A stretch of 64,000 nt of DNA from Paraburkholderia sp. DHOC27 (GCF_003429005.1 NZ_QVQV01000002.1:434001-498000); one strand, 5' to 3'; shown: positions 54,066 to 63,889, counted from the first letter of the stretch. Notes: a model not told the origin generated them from the letters alone. Numbers and translations are program-made.

Positions 54066-54836
54066 GTGACCTGTGCCAGTCAATTCAGATGGGTGTCGTC
54101 CGCACGCTCGGACGCGGGCCGCGTGCGCGAGGACAACGAGGACGCCTGCCTCCAGCAGCCCGAACGCGCGTGCTGGGCTGTCGCCGATGGCATGGGCGGC
54201 CATGCGGTGGGCGACCTCGCCAGCGGTCTGATCGTCGACGCGCTGAGCGGCCTGTCCGCGCCCGAGAGCATCGCCCACTACCTCGCGGAAGCGAGCGAAC
54301 GTCTGCTGTCCGTGAATCAGCGGCTCAGGGACGAGGCCGCGCGTCGGCAGGTGTCCGTGATCGGCAGCACGGTGGTCGCCCTCTTCGCCTGCGACGCCTA
54401 CTGCGGCTATCTGTGGGCCGGCGACAGCCGGCTGTATCTATGCCGCCAGGGTCATCTACGGCAGTTGACGCGCGACCATAGCCAGGTGGAAGAACTTAAG
54501 GCGCTCGGCCATATCACGGAAGAGGAAGCCATCAATCATCCCGCCCAGCACCTGATCACGCGCGCCGTGGGCGCAACGGACCGTCTGGAACTCGACGCCA
54601 GCACGATGGCCGTGGCTGACGGCGACACGTTTCTGCTGTGCAGCGACGGCTTGAGCAATGAACTCAGCGCGCAGGAAATGCAGGCCGCGCTGACGGTGGC
54701 GGATTGCGACGTGGCCTGCGATGCGCTGATCGAAGCGGCGCTCGCACGCGGGGGGCGCGACAACATCACGGCTGTGGTGGTGCGCGCCGAGGACACTTAC
54801 GCGTCCGACAAAACGCTCCTCAATCCGTCACCCTAG
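54066..54836 (+). CDS. PP2C-family Ser/Thr protein phosphatase
   Basis: 256 residues from GTG 54066, five bases after the peptide gene. All PP2C motifs are present: DAGRVREDNEDA, VADGMGGHAVGD, GSTVVALF, WAGDSRLYL, LCSDGLSNEL and GGRDNITAVVV, so the two-metal centre should be intact. It probably dephosphorylates a Ser/Thr-phosphorylated partner recognised by the FHA protein of the same locus. No Ser/Thr kinase gene is seen in the window. It converges with the activator gene 15 bases away. Confidence 0.92.
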   Translation: MTCASQFRWVSSARSDAGRVREDNEDACLQQPERACWAVADGMGGHAVGDLASGLIVDALSGLSAPESIAHYLAEASERLLSVNQRLRDEAARRQVSVIGSTVVALFACDAYCGYLWAGDSRLYLCRQGHLRQLTRDHSQVEELKALGHITEEEAINHPAQHLITRAVGATDRLELDASTMAVADGDTFLLCSDGLSNELSAQEMQAALTVADCDVACDALIEAALARGGRDNITAVVVRAEDTYASDKTLLNPSP

Positions 54837-54851
54837 GTAGTCGATCCCGCA

Positions 54852-56144
54852 TCATCCCCCGCCCGGCTCCTTGTCGTTTTGCTGAGCGTTGCGATGACGG
54901 AAGTCTTTCGAATGCAGACCGTGTTTCTTCAGCAGCATTTGCAAGTGCGAGCGGTTCATATCGACCCGCCGCGCCAGTTCGGCGACGGTGCCGCCCACCT
55001 CCTGAAGCCCGCGCTCCAGAAAGACTTTCTCGGCTTCATCACTGGCCGCCCTTTTGGCGTCCCCCAGCGACATCAGATTCGCCACCACGCTCACCGTGGC
55101 GGCAGCAGGCGATGCCGCGCCCGGCCGCACATCGACCGGCAGATGTTCCACGTCACCCGTGTCGCCCGCGAGACACGAGATCCGGTAGATGATGTTACGC
55201 AACTCGCGGATGTTGCCAGGGTAGCCATAGCGCAGCAGAAAATCGCGCAGGCGCGGCGTCATTCGCACAGGACGGCGCTTCAGTGCGCCCGCCGCCTCGT
55301 CGCTGAAATACGCGAGCAACAGCGGTATTTCATCGCGCCGTTCTCGCAGCGGCGGCAACGTAATGTGAATCACGCTGAGCCGGTAAAACAGGTCCTCGCG
55401 AAAACTGCCCTGCTCGCTCTGGCGCCGCAGATTGCGATTGGTCGCGGCCACGATGCGCGTATCCACCGGAATGGGTTCGTCGGAACCCACGCGCTGGATT
55501 TCGTGCGCTTCGAGCACGCGCAGCAGTTTGACCTGTCCCGCCAGCGGCAATTCGCCGATTTCGTCGAGGAAAATCGTGCCCGTATGGGCGCTTTCGAACT
55601 TGCCTTTACGATCGCCCGAGGCGCCGGTAAAGGCGCCCTTTCTATGGCCAAACAATTCGGATTCCAGAAGATTATCGGGAATCGCCCCGCAATTGACCGA
55701 GATGAACGGTTTGTCGGCCCGGCTGCCGTTGGCGTGAATCACCTTCGCCATCAGCTCCTTGCCCGTGCCGCTCTCGCCGTCGATCAACACCGGCAATTCG
55801 GTGGGGGCCGCCTTTTCCGCAATTTCCAGTGCTTCGAGCAAGGACGGATTGTCGCCGAACGTACCCTCGAAAATGAAGCTGCGCGCGAGCAGCGCCGCGC
55901 GTCGCGCGCCGCGTGACTGCTCGACACGAAGTGGCTCCGCGGCCGCCTGCACGAAACGCTCCTTGTGCGACAACTGCATGACCTCGTCGCGCAGTGCGCT
56001 CGCCTGCCTGAGTACGCGTTCGATGTCGGCGCGTTCGAGCTTCGAGGCCCAGCGCAACATGGAGCGCAGGATCTCGATCTTTTCGATCAAGCCGGCGTAC
56101 GAAACGGCGGGACTCGCGTCCTCGGTCTGGTCAAGTATTTTCAT
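54852..56144 (-). CDS. Sigma-54-dependent activator (AAA+ EBP) without receiver domain
   Basis: 430 residues from ATG 56144, overlapping the transporter stop (ATGA). The N-terminal 100 residues are helical with no receiver or GAF/PAS signal. The AAA+ domain has Walker A GESGTGKE (123-130), GAFTGA (170-175), and Walker B TIFLDEIGELP. The Fis-type HTH lies in GGTVAELARRVDMNRSHL. It activates RpoN promoters. The GAFTGA motif shows it can contact sigma-54. Its candidate targets are the promoters of the peptide and LRAT-like genes. What controls it is unknown. Confidence 0.9.
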   Translation of the reverse strand: MKILDQTEDASPAVSYAGLIEKIEILRSMLRWASKLERADIERVLRQASALRDEVMQLSHKERFVQAAAEPLRVEQSRGARRAALLARSFIFEGTFGDNPSLLEALEIAEKAAPTELPVLIDGESGTGKELMAKVIHANGSRADKPFISVNCGAIPDNLLESELFGHRKGAFTGASGDRKGKFESAHTGTIFLDEIGELPLAGQVKLLRVLEAHEIQRVGSDEPIPVDTRIVAATNRNLRRQSEQGSFREDLFYRLSVIHITLPPLRERRDEIPLLLAYFSDEAAGALKRRPVRMTPRLRDFLLRYGYPGNIRELRNIIYRISCLAGDTGDVEHLPVDVRPGAASPAAATVSVVANLMSLGDAKRAASDEAEKVFLERGLQEVGGTVAELARRVDMNRSHLQMLLKKHGLHSKDFRHRNAQQNDKEPGGG

Positions 56145-59100
56145 CCGGCACTCAACTGTTTCTGGACGAGCTGGTAGTACATTCCCTTGCGCTGCACCAG
56201 TTCCTCGTGGCGGCCTTGCTCGACAATGGCGCCTTCGTACAGCACGAGAATCTTGTCGGCCCGCATGATCGTGCTCAGCCGGTGCGCGATGATCACCGCA
56301 GTGCGGCCTTTCAGAATGTCGTGCATATTGCCGAGAATATTGCTCTCGGACTGGGTATCCAGCGCTGAAGTCGCTTCGTCGAACACCAGCAGCTTCGGAT
56401 CGTGATACAGGGCGCGCGCAATACACAGGCGCTGGATCTGGCCACCGGAGAGTCCAAGGCCGCGCTCGCCCACCACCTGCTCATAGCCGAGCGGCATCTT
56501 GCTGATGAACGCGTGCGCGTCGGCCATCTTCGCGACCTCTTCGATGCGCCGCCGGTCGGGCGCATCGTCCCCGCTCGCGATATTGTCGGCAATCGTGCCG
56601 GAAAACAGCAGATTGGTTTGCATCACGTAGCCGATCTGCCCGCGATAACAACCCTTGTCGATACTGTTGAGATCGTAGCCATCCACGGTCATCTTGCCTT
56701 CGCTTGGCATATAAAAACCGACCAGCAGCTTGGCGAGCGTGGTCTTGCCCGAACCGCTGCGACCCACGATGGCCACCAGTTCACCGGGCTTGATATCGAA
56801 GCTGATGTTCTCCAGCACATATTCGCTCTCACCGGCGCTGTAGCGGAAATACACTCCGTTCAGACTGATATCGCCTTGCAGATCGGGCAGGATGACGCGC
56901 GCGGCCAGGTCTTCCGGCTTTTGTTCGGGCTCGATGTCGAGCACATCGCCAAGGCGCTCCATTGCCACGCCCGCATCATTGAGCATGCTCCAGAGATTGA
57001 CGAGACCCATCAGCGGTCCCAGCACACTCCCCATGAATGCATTGAAGGCGATCAACTGGCCGATGGTCAACTCACGCGCCAGCACCAGATTCGCGCCCAC
57101 CCACAGAATGGCGATGGTGGTTGCCGCATTCAACAGCTGGCTGCCCATGCCCACGAGAATGTTGAAGGCCTGGGCGCGGTATTGCACCTCGAGCGCCTTC
57201 GCGTATTTCTTCTCCCATCGCATGCGCACCGGACGTTCGATGCCCATGCCCTTGATCGTCTCGACTCCGGCGAGCGCTTCCATCAAAAACGCCTTGGAAT
57301 CCGTGGATGCCGTGAACACCTCGCGTGCGTAGCGCTTGATTTTTGGCGTGGCAAGCGCGGTGAGCAGCACGATCGGAATGACGAAGGCGATCAGCACCAG
57401 CGTCATCTTCACGTTGTAGAAGAACATGATGCTGAAGTAGATGAACACCATCAGCAGATTCAGCGCGGTCGTCACGGTCGATTCGGTGAGGAACGCACGA
57501 ATGGTCTGATTTTCCTGGAAACGCGCAAAAATGTCGCCCGTCTTGCGGCTGGCGAAAAACGAGAACGGCAGCGACATGGTGTGCTTGAAGAACTGCGACA
57601 TCATGGCGAAATCCATGTTGCGCACCATGAAATTCGCCAGATAGGCGCGCACGGTGGACATCAATTGCGAAAAAACATTCGCCACGATCAGCCCGGTAAT
57701 CAGCAGTTCGAGAAGGCTGACGTTCTGATGCACGATGACGCCGTCAAGAATGTTCTGGATGATGAGCGGTGGAATTACGCCGAGCACCTGAATCACGAAC
57801 GTGGCGAGAAACAGGTGCGCGAGTATCTTGCGGTACGGCGTGAGGTATCCGGCGAAGCGGATCCACGGTGAGCGTGAGGCCGCCATCTGCACCATGTTCG
57901 GGCCCGACGTAAACAGCAGGCATGTACCGCTCCAGCCGCGTTCGAAGTCCTCCACGCTCAGCTTTCTGAAGCCGAGCGCCGGGTCCGCAATCCACACCCA
58001 GTCCTTCGACGTGCCATACACGATGATGTAGTGGTAGCCCTCCCAATGCACGATGAAAGGCAGATCGAAGCCGCGCAACGACTCATAGACGCACTGCACG
58101 CCGCGCGTCGTGAAGCCGAGCGATTCGCCGGCGCGGGCGAGGCTATCGAGCGTCGCACCCATCGTCGTGACATTGGCAAGATCGCGCAGCTTGCCCAACG
58201 TCATGCCGATGCCGTAGTGCCGGCAGATCATCGCGAGGCAGGCGGCACCGCAATCCATCTCCTCGGCCTGCTCGACGAGCGGAAATCGCCGGAGCACTTT
58301 TTCGCCGAACTCGGGCCGCGTGTGCAGGTCGAGTACGACGGGATGCTTGCGCCGTTGCTCGACACGCTTCTGCCTTTCCAGTTCGCGTTCGGCAAAACGG
58401 ATGCGTTCTTCGAGCGCCTCGCGCAACTTCGGGTTGCGCTCCAGGATGAAGTGCACCGTCTTCTCGGGGATCACGAGCAGGCGCGTCTCGGTGTTAGCGA
58501 CTACCGAGACCATCTGCTCCTGGCGCAGCAAGCACGCTTTCTCGCCGAAGATCTCGCCTTGCCTGAGCGTGGCCAGCACGTAATCGCTGCCCTCGTCGTG
58601 CCGCACGATACGCACTTCGCCCTGCCGGACCACATACAGCCGTCGATCTTCGCGCGTGCCCTGCTTGAGAATTTCCTTGTCCGCGCTCACGCGTTTTGCA
58701 CCGACACTGCGCACGCATTCTTCGAGTTCCGCTTTATTCAGCTTGCTGCGCAGATCGAATAGCTGCGTCACGAAGCCGCCAGCCGAACTGATCGCCACGT
58801 AGCTCGCCACGAACGCAAGCGCATCCGGGTTGCCGCCGATCACAGGCTCGATGGCGCTGCGCGGAATGAACAGCAACTCCGTTTTCGCCGAGGCGCGTAC
58901 CGACGACTCGTGCACATACTGACGCAGCATCGCGATGTCGGCGAAGATCTCGCCCGTCTTGCGCACCCCCATGCTGATCTCTTTGCCGCGTTCCTCGGTA
59001 AAGATGCGCACCGTACCGGACTTGATCACAAACAGCCCGTCCGCCGCTTCGCCCGCATTGCACACGGTCTCGCCAAATGCGAAATGCCGGGACTCGGCGT

Positions 59101-59200
59101 GCGCGGCCAACCGTTCGAGTTCATCGCGCGAGAACGGCGAGAGAATCTCGACCGTCGCAAGGAAGTCGGCGGTTGGCGAAGCGGTTTGTGGTGCATCCAT
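56141..59200 (-). CDS. C39-peptidase ABC exporter with two cyclic-nucleotide-binding-like domains (HetC-like)
   Basis: 1019 residues. Order: cNBD 1 (about 12-130), cNBD 2 (about 155-270), a coiled linker, C39 peptidase (about 305-430) with Gln311, Cys317 (DCGAAC), His390 and Asp406, six-helix membrane domain (about 460-740), and ABC ATPase with GRSGSGKTTL, LSGGQIQRL and LLVFDEATSALD. The peptidase should cut a GG leader and the ABC part export the cargo. Both cNBDs lack the Arg that binds cyclic-nucleotide phosphate (cNBD2 has RQEQMVSVV), so they may sense something else or only dock partners. The layout recalls cyanobacterial HetC. Confidence 0.92.
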   Translation of the reverse strand: MDAPQTASPTADFLATVEILSPFSRDELERLAAHAESRHFAFGETVCNAGEAADGLFVIKSGTVRIFTEERGKEISMGVRKTGEIFADIAMLRQYVHESSVRASAKTELLFIPRSAIEPVIGGNPDALAFVASYVAISSAGGFVTQLFDLRSKLNKAELEECVRSVGAKRVSADKEILKQGTREDRRLYVVRQGEVRIVRHDEGSDYVLATLRQGEIFGEKACLLRQEQMVSVVANTETRLLVIPEKTVHFILERNPKLREALEERIRFAERELERQKRVEQRRKHPVVLDLHTRPEFGEKVLRRFPLVEQAEEMDCGAACLAMICRHYGIGMTLGKLRDLANVTTMGATLDSLARAGESLGFTTRGVQCVYESLRGFDLPFIVHWEGYHYIIVYGTSKDWVWIADPALGFRKLSVEDFERGWSGTCLLFTSGPNMVQMAASRSPWIRFAGYLTPYRKILAHLFLATFVIQVLGVIPPLIIQNILDGVIVHQNVSLLELLITGLIVANVFSQLMSTVRAYLANFMVRNMDFAMMSQFFKHTMSLPFSFFASRKTGDIFARFQENQTIRAFLTESTVTTALNLLMVFIYFSIMFFYNVKMTLVLIAFVIPIVLLTALATPKIKRYAREVFTASTDSKAFLMEALAGVETIKGMGIERPVRMRWEKKYAKALEVQYRAQAFNILVGMGSQLLNAATTIAILWVGANLVLARELTIGQLIAFNAFMGSVLGPLMGLVNLWSMLNDAGVAMERLGDVLDIEPEQKPEDLAARVILPDLQGDISLNGVYFRYSAGESEYVLENISFDIKPGELVAIVGRSGSGKTTLAKLLVGFYMPSEGKMTVDGYDLNSIDKGCYRGQIGYVMQTNLLFSGTIADNIASGDDAPDRRRIEEVAKMADAHAFISKMPLGYEQVVGERGLGLSGGQIQRLCIARALYHDPKLLVFDEATSALDTQSESNILGNMHDILKGRTAVIIAHRLSTIMRADKILVLYEGAIVEQGRHEELVQRKGMYYQLVQKQLSAG

Positions 59201-59246
59201 ATGTTGGTGAACCTCGGTATATGAACCGTCAGTGGGCCTAACGGGC

Positions 59247-59999
59247 CTAACGCACTTCGATCACATGCTCCTGCGCGCGGGCGAGCAGCCACTCTTCGCG
59301 CAGACGCCGGCGAATTTCGCTCTCGACGTCCTCGTCGAGAGCGGCCGGATACTTCGCCGTCACCGCGAAAATCTCGTAGCAGGAACCGTCGGACGAGGGA
59401 AACGGCCCCAGCAGATCGCCAGCGTCGGCATTGAAAATCTTCGCCTCGATATCAGGCTTGAGCGAACCGCGCAGCACCTTGCCAATCACGCCACCGCGCT
59501 CGCGCGTTTCGGCGATTGAATGTTCGCGTGCCATCTCGGCGAAGCTGTCCGGATCGTCGTCCAGCACCGACATCATTTCGCGCGCCTTTCCTTCGCTATC
59601 CAGCACCATGTGGCTCACTTCGATTGCGTCGAACTTCGGCGAATTCAACGAAAAGTACTCTTCGACTTCCGCCGGGTCACCGATATTCGACAGCATCTTT
59701 TCCTGGTACAGACCGTCGGTAATGAAGCGCTCGAACTCATCGAGGCTCACGCCGAGCGCATCGAGGAAATGATTCATGTCGGCCGCGCGATGCAGGCCGC
59801 GCACCCGGCGAAACTGATCGGCGCGCTGCTGGATTTCATCCTCGGACAACTGCACGCCGTGCTTTTTCGCGGCGTGCACCGTGAGCTTGTCGCGCACCAC
59901 CTGCTCGATCAAACTCTCGAACTGTCCGGTCAGTTTCAGCAGACGTATGAATTCGGCCACGTCCACGACTTCATCGTCGATTCGCACTATCGCGGTCAT
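59247..59999 (-). CDS. Cytoplasmic PpiC-type peptidyl-prolyl isomerase (parvulin)
   Basis: 250 residues, AAGGAG upstream of ATG 59999. The N-terminal SurA-like helical region (RLLKLTGQFESLIEQVVRDK) is followed by the parvulin core SFAEMAREHSIAETRERGGVIG and SLKPDIEAKIF. No signal peptide, so it acts in the cytoplasm or at the transporter. Parvulins commonly sit with HlyD and C39 transporters in type I-like peptide export operons, perhaps keeping the substrate export-competent. Confidence 0.87.
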   Translation of the reverse strand: MTAIVRIDDEVVDVAEFIRLLKLTGQFESLIEQVVRDKLTVHAAKKHGVQLSEDEIQQRADQFRRVRGLHRAADMNHFLDALGVSLDEFERFITDGLYQEKMLSNIGDPAEVEEYFSLNSPKFDAIEVSHMVLDSEGKAREMMSVLDDDPDSFAEMAREHSIAETRERGGVIGKVLRGSLKPDIEAKIFNADAGDLLGPFPSSDGSCYEIFAVTAKYPAALDEDVESEIRRRLREEWLLARAQEHVIEVR

Positions 60000-60039
60000 C
60001 TGTTCCGCTCCTTGAATTGAGGCCTGCGCTGGCCGCGCG

Positions 60040-61413
60040 TCATCCCGCCACCTGTCTGAACGGGTCGAGGCCGAGATCGATCAGACGCCGCTCGCGTACG
60101 ACGATTTCGGCGCTGGCAGTCATTCCGTAACGCAATGCATAGCGGTTGCCCGCCACTTGGTAGTAGTTCCGTTCAAGGGCCACGCGTCCTTCGTAGACGG
60201 GCTGCTTGTCCTGCGCGGAGGGTTTGGTGGCCGGCGAGATGTATTCGAGGGTGCCGTTGATCAAGCCGTACCGCTGATAGGGAAACGCGTTGAATTTCAG
60301 CTTCACGGCCTGGCCTTCGTGCAGGAAAGCCCGGTCACGCTCCGCAATTTCGATCTTCAGCACCGAGCGCGCGTTCTGTGGCGCAATGGCCCCGAGCGGC
60401 GTATTGGCCTGCACCTTGTCGCCGGGTTGCGTCGAGGTCACGTCCGTCACGACGCCCGAAACCGGCGCCACGATCAGCAGGAAATTGTCCTTGTCGATAT
60501 TCTCGAAACGGATGCGCGCGGCGGCGTCTGCCTGGAGGCGGGCGCTTTCCAGTTGCAGCCGCACGGTGTCCTGCGCGGTGGCGATATCGCGCACTGCAGA
60601 ATCGTATTGAATCTGCAGGTTGGTGGCTTCCTCGCCGCTCGTCGCGAGTTGCGCGTTGGCCTGCGCATATTCGTGACTCAACTGGAAGTCCAGTTCAGAG
60701 AGCTTCGATTGGGCCACACGGTATGCGTTTTCTGCTTCCTGGTAGGCGTTTTTCTTCGCGTCGACCTGGAGTTCCGCTACGCCCCCGCCGCCCGGTTGCG
60801 CAAACAGGCGCACATATTTGTCCTGTTCGTCGCGCGCGGAATCCCGCGCACGCCGTGCGTTGTCGAGGTTGCTGCGGGCCTCGTCGAGCAACGCGCGTTG
60901 CCCCTCGGCGAGCTTGGTCGTGCCCTCCGACATGCGGTTCTGGTGCAGGTTCGACTCCACTTCCATCTGTTCCTTGAGCGCGGCTGCCTTGCGTTCCATC
61001 AGCGCCTTCTTCGCGGGAAACTCGCGCCACTCCCGCTCGGCATCGTCAAGCTTGAGTTGCGCCTGCAAGGCGTTGCTCGCCGCTTCGATCGCGCCACGCG
61101 CATTCAGCCGCGCCAGCACATCGCCCTTCGAAACGGGCTGCCCTTCGGCCACGTACAGATCCACCAGTTCGCCGTCGATGGGTGCATAGAAGCGCCGCAC
61201 TTCCGACACGGGCGCGAGTGTGCCCTGTGCACTCACGATCACGTCCGCGTGTCCGAAGAACGACCACAGCAACCCGGCCACTACCAGCGCGACCATCAGC
61301 AGCACCAGCGCACGTGCCAGCCGCACCGGCTCCGCCGTGAGAATTGCGATGCCTTCGGCGCTGTGATCTTCGAGCGCCTCGGCAAGCGGCTTAAGATGCA
61401 GTTCCCGCTTCAC
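60040..61413 (-). CDS. HlyD-family periplasmic adaptor (membrane fusion protein)
   Basis: 457 residues. One membrane span (about 32-52, ALVLLMVALVVAGLLWSFF) is followed by a lipoyl-like barrel (DVIVSAQGTLAPV), a coiled-coil hairpin (about 115-290) and a second beta region (ENIDKDNFLLIVAPVSGVV). It links the ABC exporter to an outer-membrane channel such as TolC, whose gene is not in the window. The start lies within the end of the FHA gene (23-base overlap). Confidence 0.9.
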   Translation of the reverse strand: MKRELHLKPLAEALEDHSAEGIAILTAEPVRLARALVLLMVALVVAGLLWSFFGHADVIVSAQGTLAPVSEVRRFYAPIDGELVDLYVAEGQPVSKGDVLARLNARGAIEAASNALQAQLKLDDAEREWREFPAKKALMERKAAALKEQMEVESNLHQNRMSEGTTKLAEGQRALLDEARSNLDNARRARDSARDEQDKYVRLFAQPGGGGVAELQVDAKKNAYQEAENAYRVAQSKLSELDFQLSHEYAQANAQLATSGEEATNLQIQYDSAVRDIATAQDTVRLQLESARLQADAAARIRFENIDKDNFLLIVAPVSGVVTDVTSTQPGDKVQANTPLGAIAPQNARSVLKIEIAERDRAFLHEGQAVKLKFNAFPYQRYGLINGTLEYISPATKPSAQDKQPVYEGRVALERNYYQVAGNRYALRYGMTASAEIVVRERRLIDLGLDPFRQVAG

Positions 61414-63889
61414 TGGCAGCGCCTCCGATCAGCGTGAGCTTGGCCCGCAACAGCTCGGGGTCGAGTACCATGCGCAGCTCCTGCAGTGAACGGCGTTGCA
61501 GGTCGACTTCGGCGTTGATCGCGTTGAGCAGCGTGTCCGAGTCGCCGGGATGATCGGCACGCAATTGCGTATAGATGCGCATGCCCTGTTGCGCGACGCT
61601 TTGCGCTTCCGAGAGCAATCTGGCCTGACTGCGGAATTGCGGCGAGATGCCGGATTCGAGTCGCTCAGCCCCGCCTATCGCACCATTCTCACGATACTGA
61701 TGCCACAGTGCCTGCGCGTGCGTGAGCCAGTCCTGCGCCCGCACCAGCGCTTTCTCGCGAATCGCCGCCACGTCGTTGCCGATGGCCTGCACGAACCACG
61801 TGTCGGCGACGGGATCGAGCGCACCGTAGAAGGTCAGCAATTGATCGTCGTAGCCTTTCGTACCGCGCGCCTTTTGCAGCGCACTGTATTGATCCAGCAC
61901 GGACTGCTTGCGGGCCCGCTCCTGCGCGAGCACGTCGGACCACGGCGAAGCGGGCATGGACTGCAAGCCGGCTAGTGCCTGCTGTGCGTCGCCGCGTTGC
62001 CACGCCGCAGCGGCGCGCTGATACTGCTGCATCACCGCGCTTGAGGGCAGTTGCGTCGCGGCGAACTGCTGATACTGCTGCTGAAACTGCGGGGTCGCGA
62101 AGTGCGCGGATTTCATCAGCGCCAGTAATGCGCCGAGCTGGCGCGCCCGGGCCGCGTCCGCCAGCGCGACGTATTGCCGGAGGTCCGTGCGTAGTTGCTC
62201 CAGACCCGCCAGACGCGGATACTTTTCGGCGTACTCGCTCAACATCGCTCGCAGTGCGTCGAAGTCGCCGCGCGGCAGGTCGCTTTTGAGCGCCGCATTC
62301 AATCGCGCAATGGCCGGCAAATACACGGAGTTGTCGCTCTGTAGCGCACGCAAATGGCTCATCGCCTGCGCATAGGGCTCAGCGAAATCGGGCACGTATG
62401 AGGAAATGCGATCTAGCGCGTGCTGGTGCGCCTGGGGGTCCGCGTTCCAGCGCGCGAGCAGATTCGTGATGACGTCTTCGTCGGCGTTCATGTGAATCGG
62501 CGCCTGGGTACCGCCCCTGCCCACTACGAATCGCTCCAGATCGCCCACCCATGCGAGTTCAGCCACCAGCGGTCGCGCATCGGGATTGGGCGCGGCCAAT
62601 GCCGTGGCACGCGCGTTCACCGCGGCGGCCCGCGCGAAGTTGCCCCGCCGCAAGGCAGAAAGCCAATCCGGCACGACGGACTTCAGCAAGGCTTCGCTCG
62701 CGAGAGCCTGCATGGGTGTATCCGCAGGATGACGGGCCAGGTTCTCGTTGGCCAAGGTGGTGGCTTGCCCATAGTCGCCGTCCGCCAGCAGCGTTTTCAC
62801 CTCGCGTTGCGCGGCGCCGCGCATATACAGCGCAACGGACACTGCCAGCACCAGCATGAGGCCCGCAACACCCCATAGCGCGCCGCGCCGGAGCGCCGTG
62901 CGGTCGTCGCCGGAAAAGGCCCGCAGCAATTCGGCCGCGAACACCTGCCAGCGGCGCCGTGCCGGGGCGTGCTCCGTGTCGCGTTCCGCTGCGGGCGTCG
63001 CGTGTGCGACGGACTCGTTGACCTCGTCGTCGCGCTGCGTGACCTGGTCGATGCAGAAGATCTCGAGAAACGAATGCGCGGCGCCGACGAATGCGGTCTT
63101 GTCGGTGTCAAACACTTCGACTTTCACAGGGTCGGAAGCAGGGATCGTCGTCACGGTGGCCTCGAGGTCGCACGCTTTATGCAGGTGCACCTTGTAGACG
63201 AAGTGGTCGCCGCCGAATGCAAGGACGTCGCCGTCTTTCAGGGAAACCGCGGATTCTTCGAGCCGCTTGCCGGCAACGAACGTGCCGTTCGTGCTGCCCA
63301 GGTCTTCGATAGACGGCACGCCATCCTGCAGAAAAATATGTGCGTGACGCCGCGAGATGTAATTCACCTGATGAGGAAAGGCCGCCCTGTAGCGCGAAAA
63401 CAATTCATCAGTCTTGCTGACGAGAAATGGAAAGCTCAGTATCTCGATGGGCTGAAGTCCAAGATCCTCGCGTTCCGGCACGAGCGTCAACGTCACCGTC
63501 TGTATCGGGCGGCCCACGTCATGTGCACGAGGTTCGATGCCCACGCGATAGCAGAGCGCGCCGCCAAAACACAGTTCATCTCCGACACGCAGACGATGTG
63601 GCGTTTGCCGCACGCTCACGCCGTTGACCGACGTGCCGTTCTTGCTGCCCAGATCGGCGACATACGCGGCGCCGTGTTCGATGAAAACCCTGGCATGTCT
63701 GCGCGATAACGCAGAAACGGATTCTTGCGGAAAACTCGCAAACGGCGGCTCACCGCGACCGACCGCAAACAGCGTGTTGCCAATGCGGATTGCGCCTAGC
63801 TCCGGCTGTGAGACAGGCAAGAGCACCACATCGAACGCCTGTTCGTGGGTCACCCTCAACTCTGCAATGGGAGCCTCGCCGGGATTCAT
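61391..63889 (-). CDS. Tandem-FHA membrane protein
   Basis: 832 residues. Two FHA domains, about 30-115 (SALSRRHARVFIEHG, SKNGTSVNG) and about 145-235 (ISRRHAHIFLQDG, STNGTFVAG), are both intact at the phosphothreonine-binding Arg, Ser and Asn positions. An acidic linker leads to one membrane helix (about 338-358) and a long helical C-terminal part (about 360-820) outside the cytoplasm. It can recognise a phosphorylated partner inside and sense or scaffold outside. No kinase domain is visible. It is the first gene seen in the operon that continues to HlyD. Confidence 0.87.
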   Translation of the reverse strand: MNPGEAPIAELRVTHEQAFDVVLLPVSQPELGAIRIGNTLFAVGRGEPPFASFPQESVSALSRRHARVFIEHGAAYVADLGSKNGTSVNGVSVRQTPHRLRVGDELCFGGALCYRVGIEPRAHDVGRPIQTVTLTLVPEREDLGLQPIEILSFPFLVSKTDELFSRYRAAFPHQVNYISRRHAHIFLQDGVPSIEDLGSTNGTFVAGKRLEESAVSLKDGDVLAFGGDHFVYKVHLHKACDLEATVTTIPASDPVKVEVFDTDKTAFVGAAHSFLEIFCIDQVTQRDDEVNESVAHATPAAERDTEHAPARRRWQVFAAELLRAFSGDDRTALRRGALWGVAGLMLVLAVSVALYMRGAAQREVKTLLADGDYGQATTLANENLARHPADTPMQALASEALLKSVVPDWLSALRRGNFARAAAVNARATALAAPNPDARPLVAELAWVGDLERFVVGRGGTQAPIHMNADEDVITNLLARWNADPQAHQHALDRISSYVPDFAEPYAQAMSHLRALQSDNSVYLPAIARLNAALKSDLPRGDFDALRAMLSEYAEKYPRLAGLEQLRTDLRQYVALADAARARQLGALLALMKSAHFATPQFQQQYQQFAATQLPSSAVMQQYQRAAAAWQRGDAQQALAGLQSMPASPWSDVLAQERARKQSVLDQYSALQKARGTKGYDDQLLTFYGALDPVADTWFVQAIGNDVAAIREKALVRAQDWLTHAQALWHQYRENGAIGGAERLESGISPQFRSQARLLSEAQSVAQQGMRIYTQLRADHPGDSDTLLNAINAEVDLQRRSLQELRMVLDPELLRAKLTLIGGAASEAGTAS

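Noticed and set aside
54879-57871. Plus-strand open frames opposite the EBP and transporter genes
   Set aside because: Both lie antisense to genes with intact motifs; their products are Gln/His/Arg-rich without any family signal.
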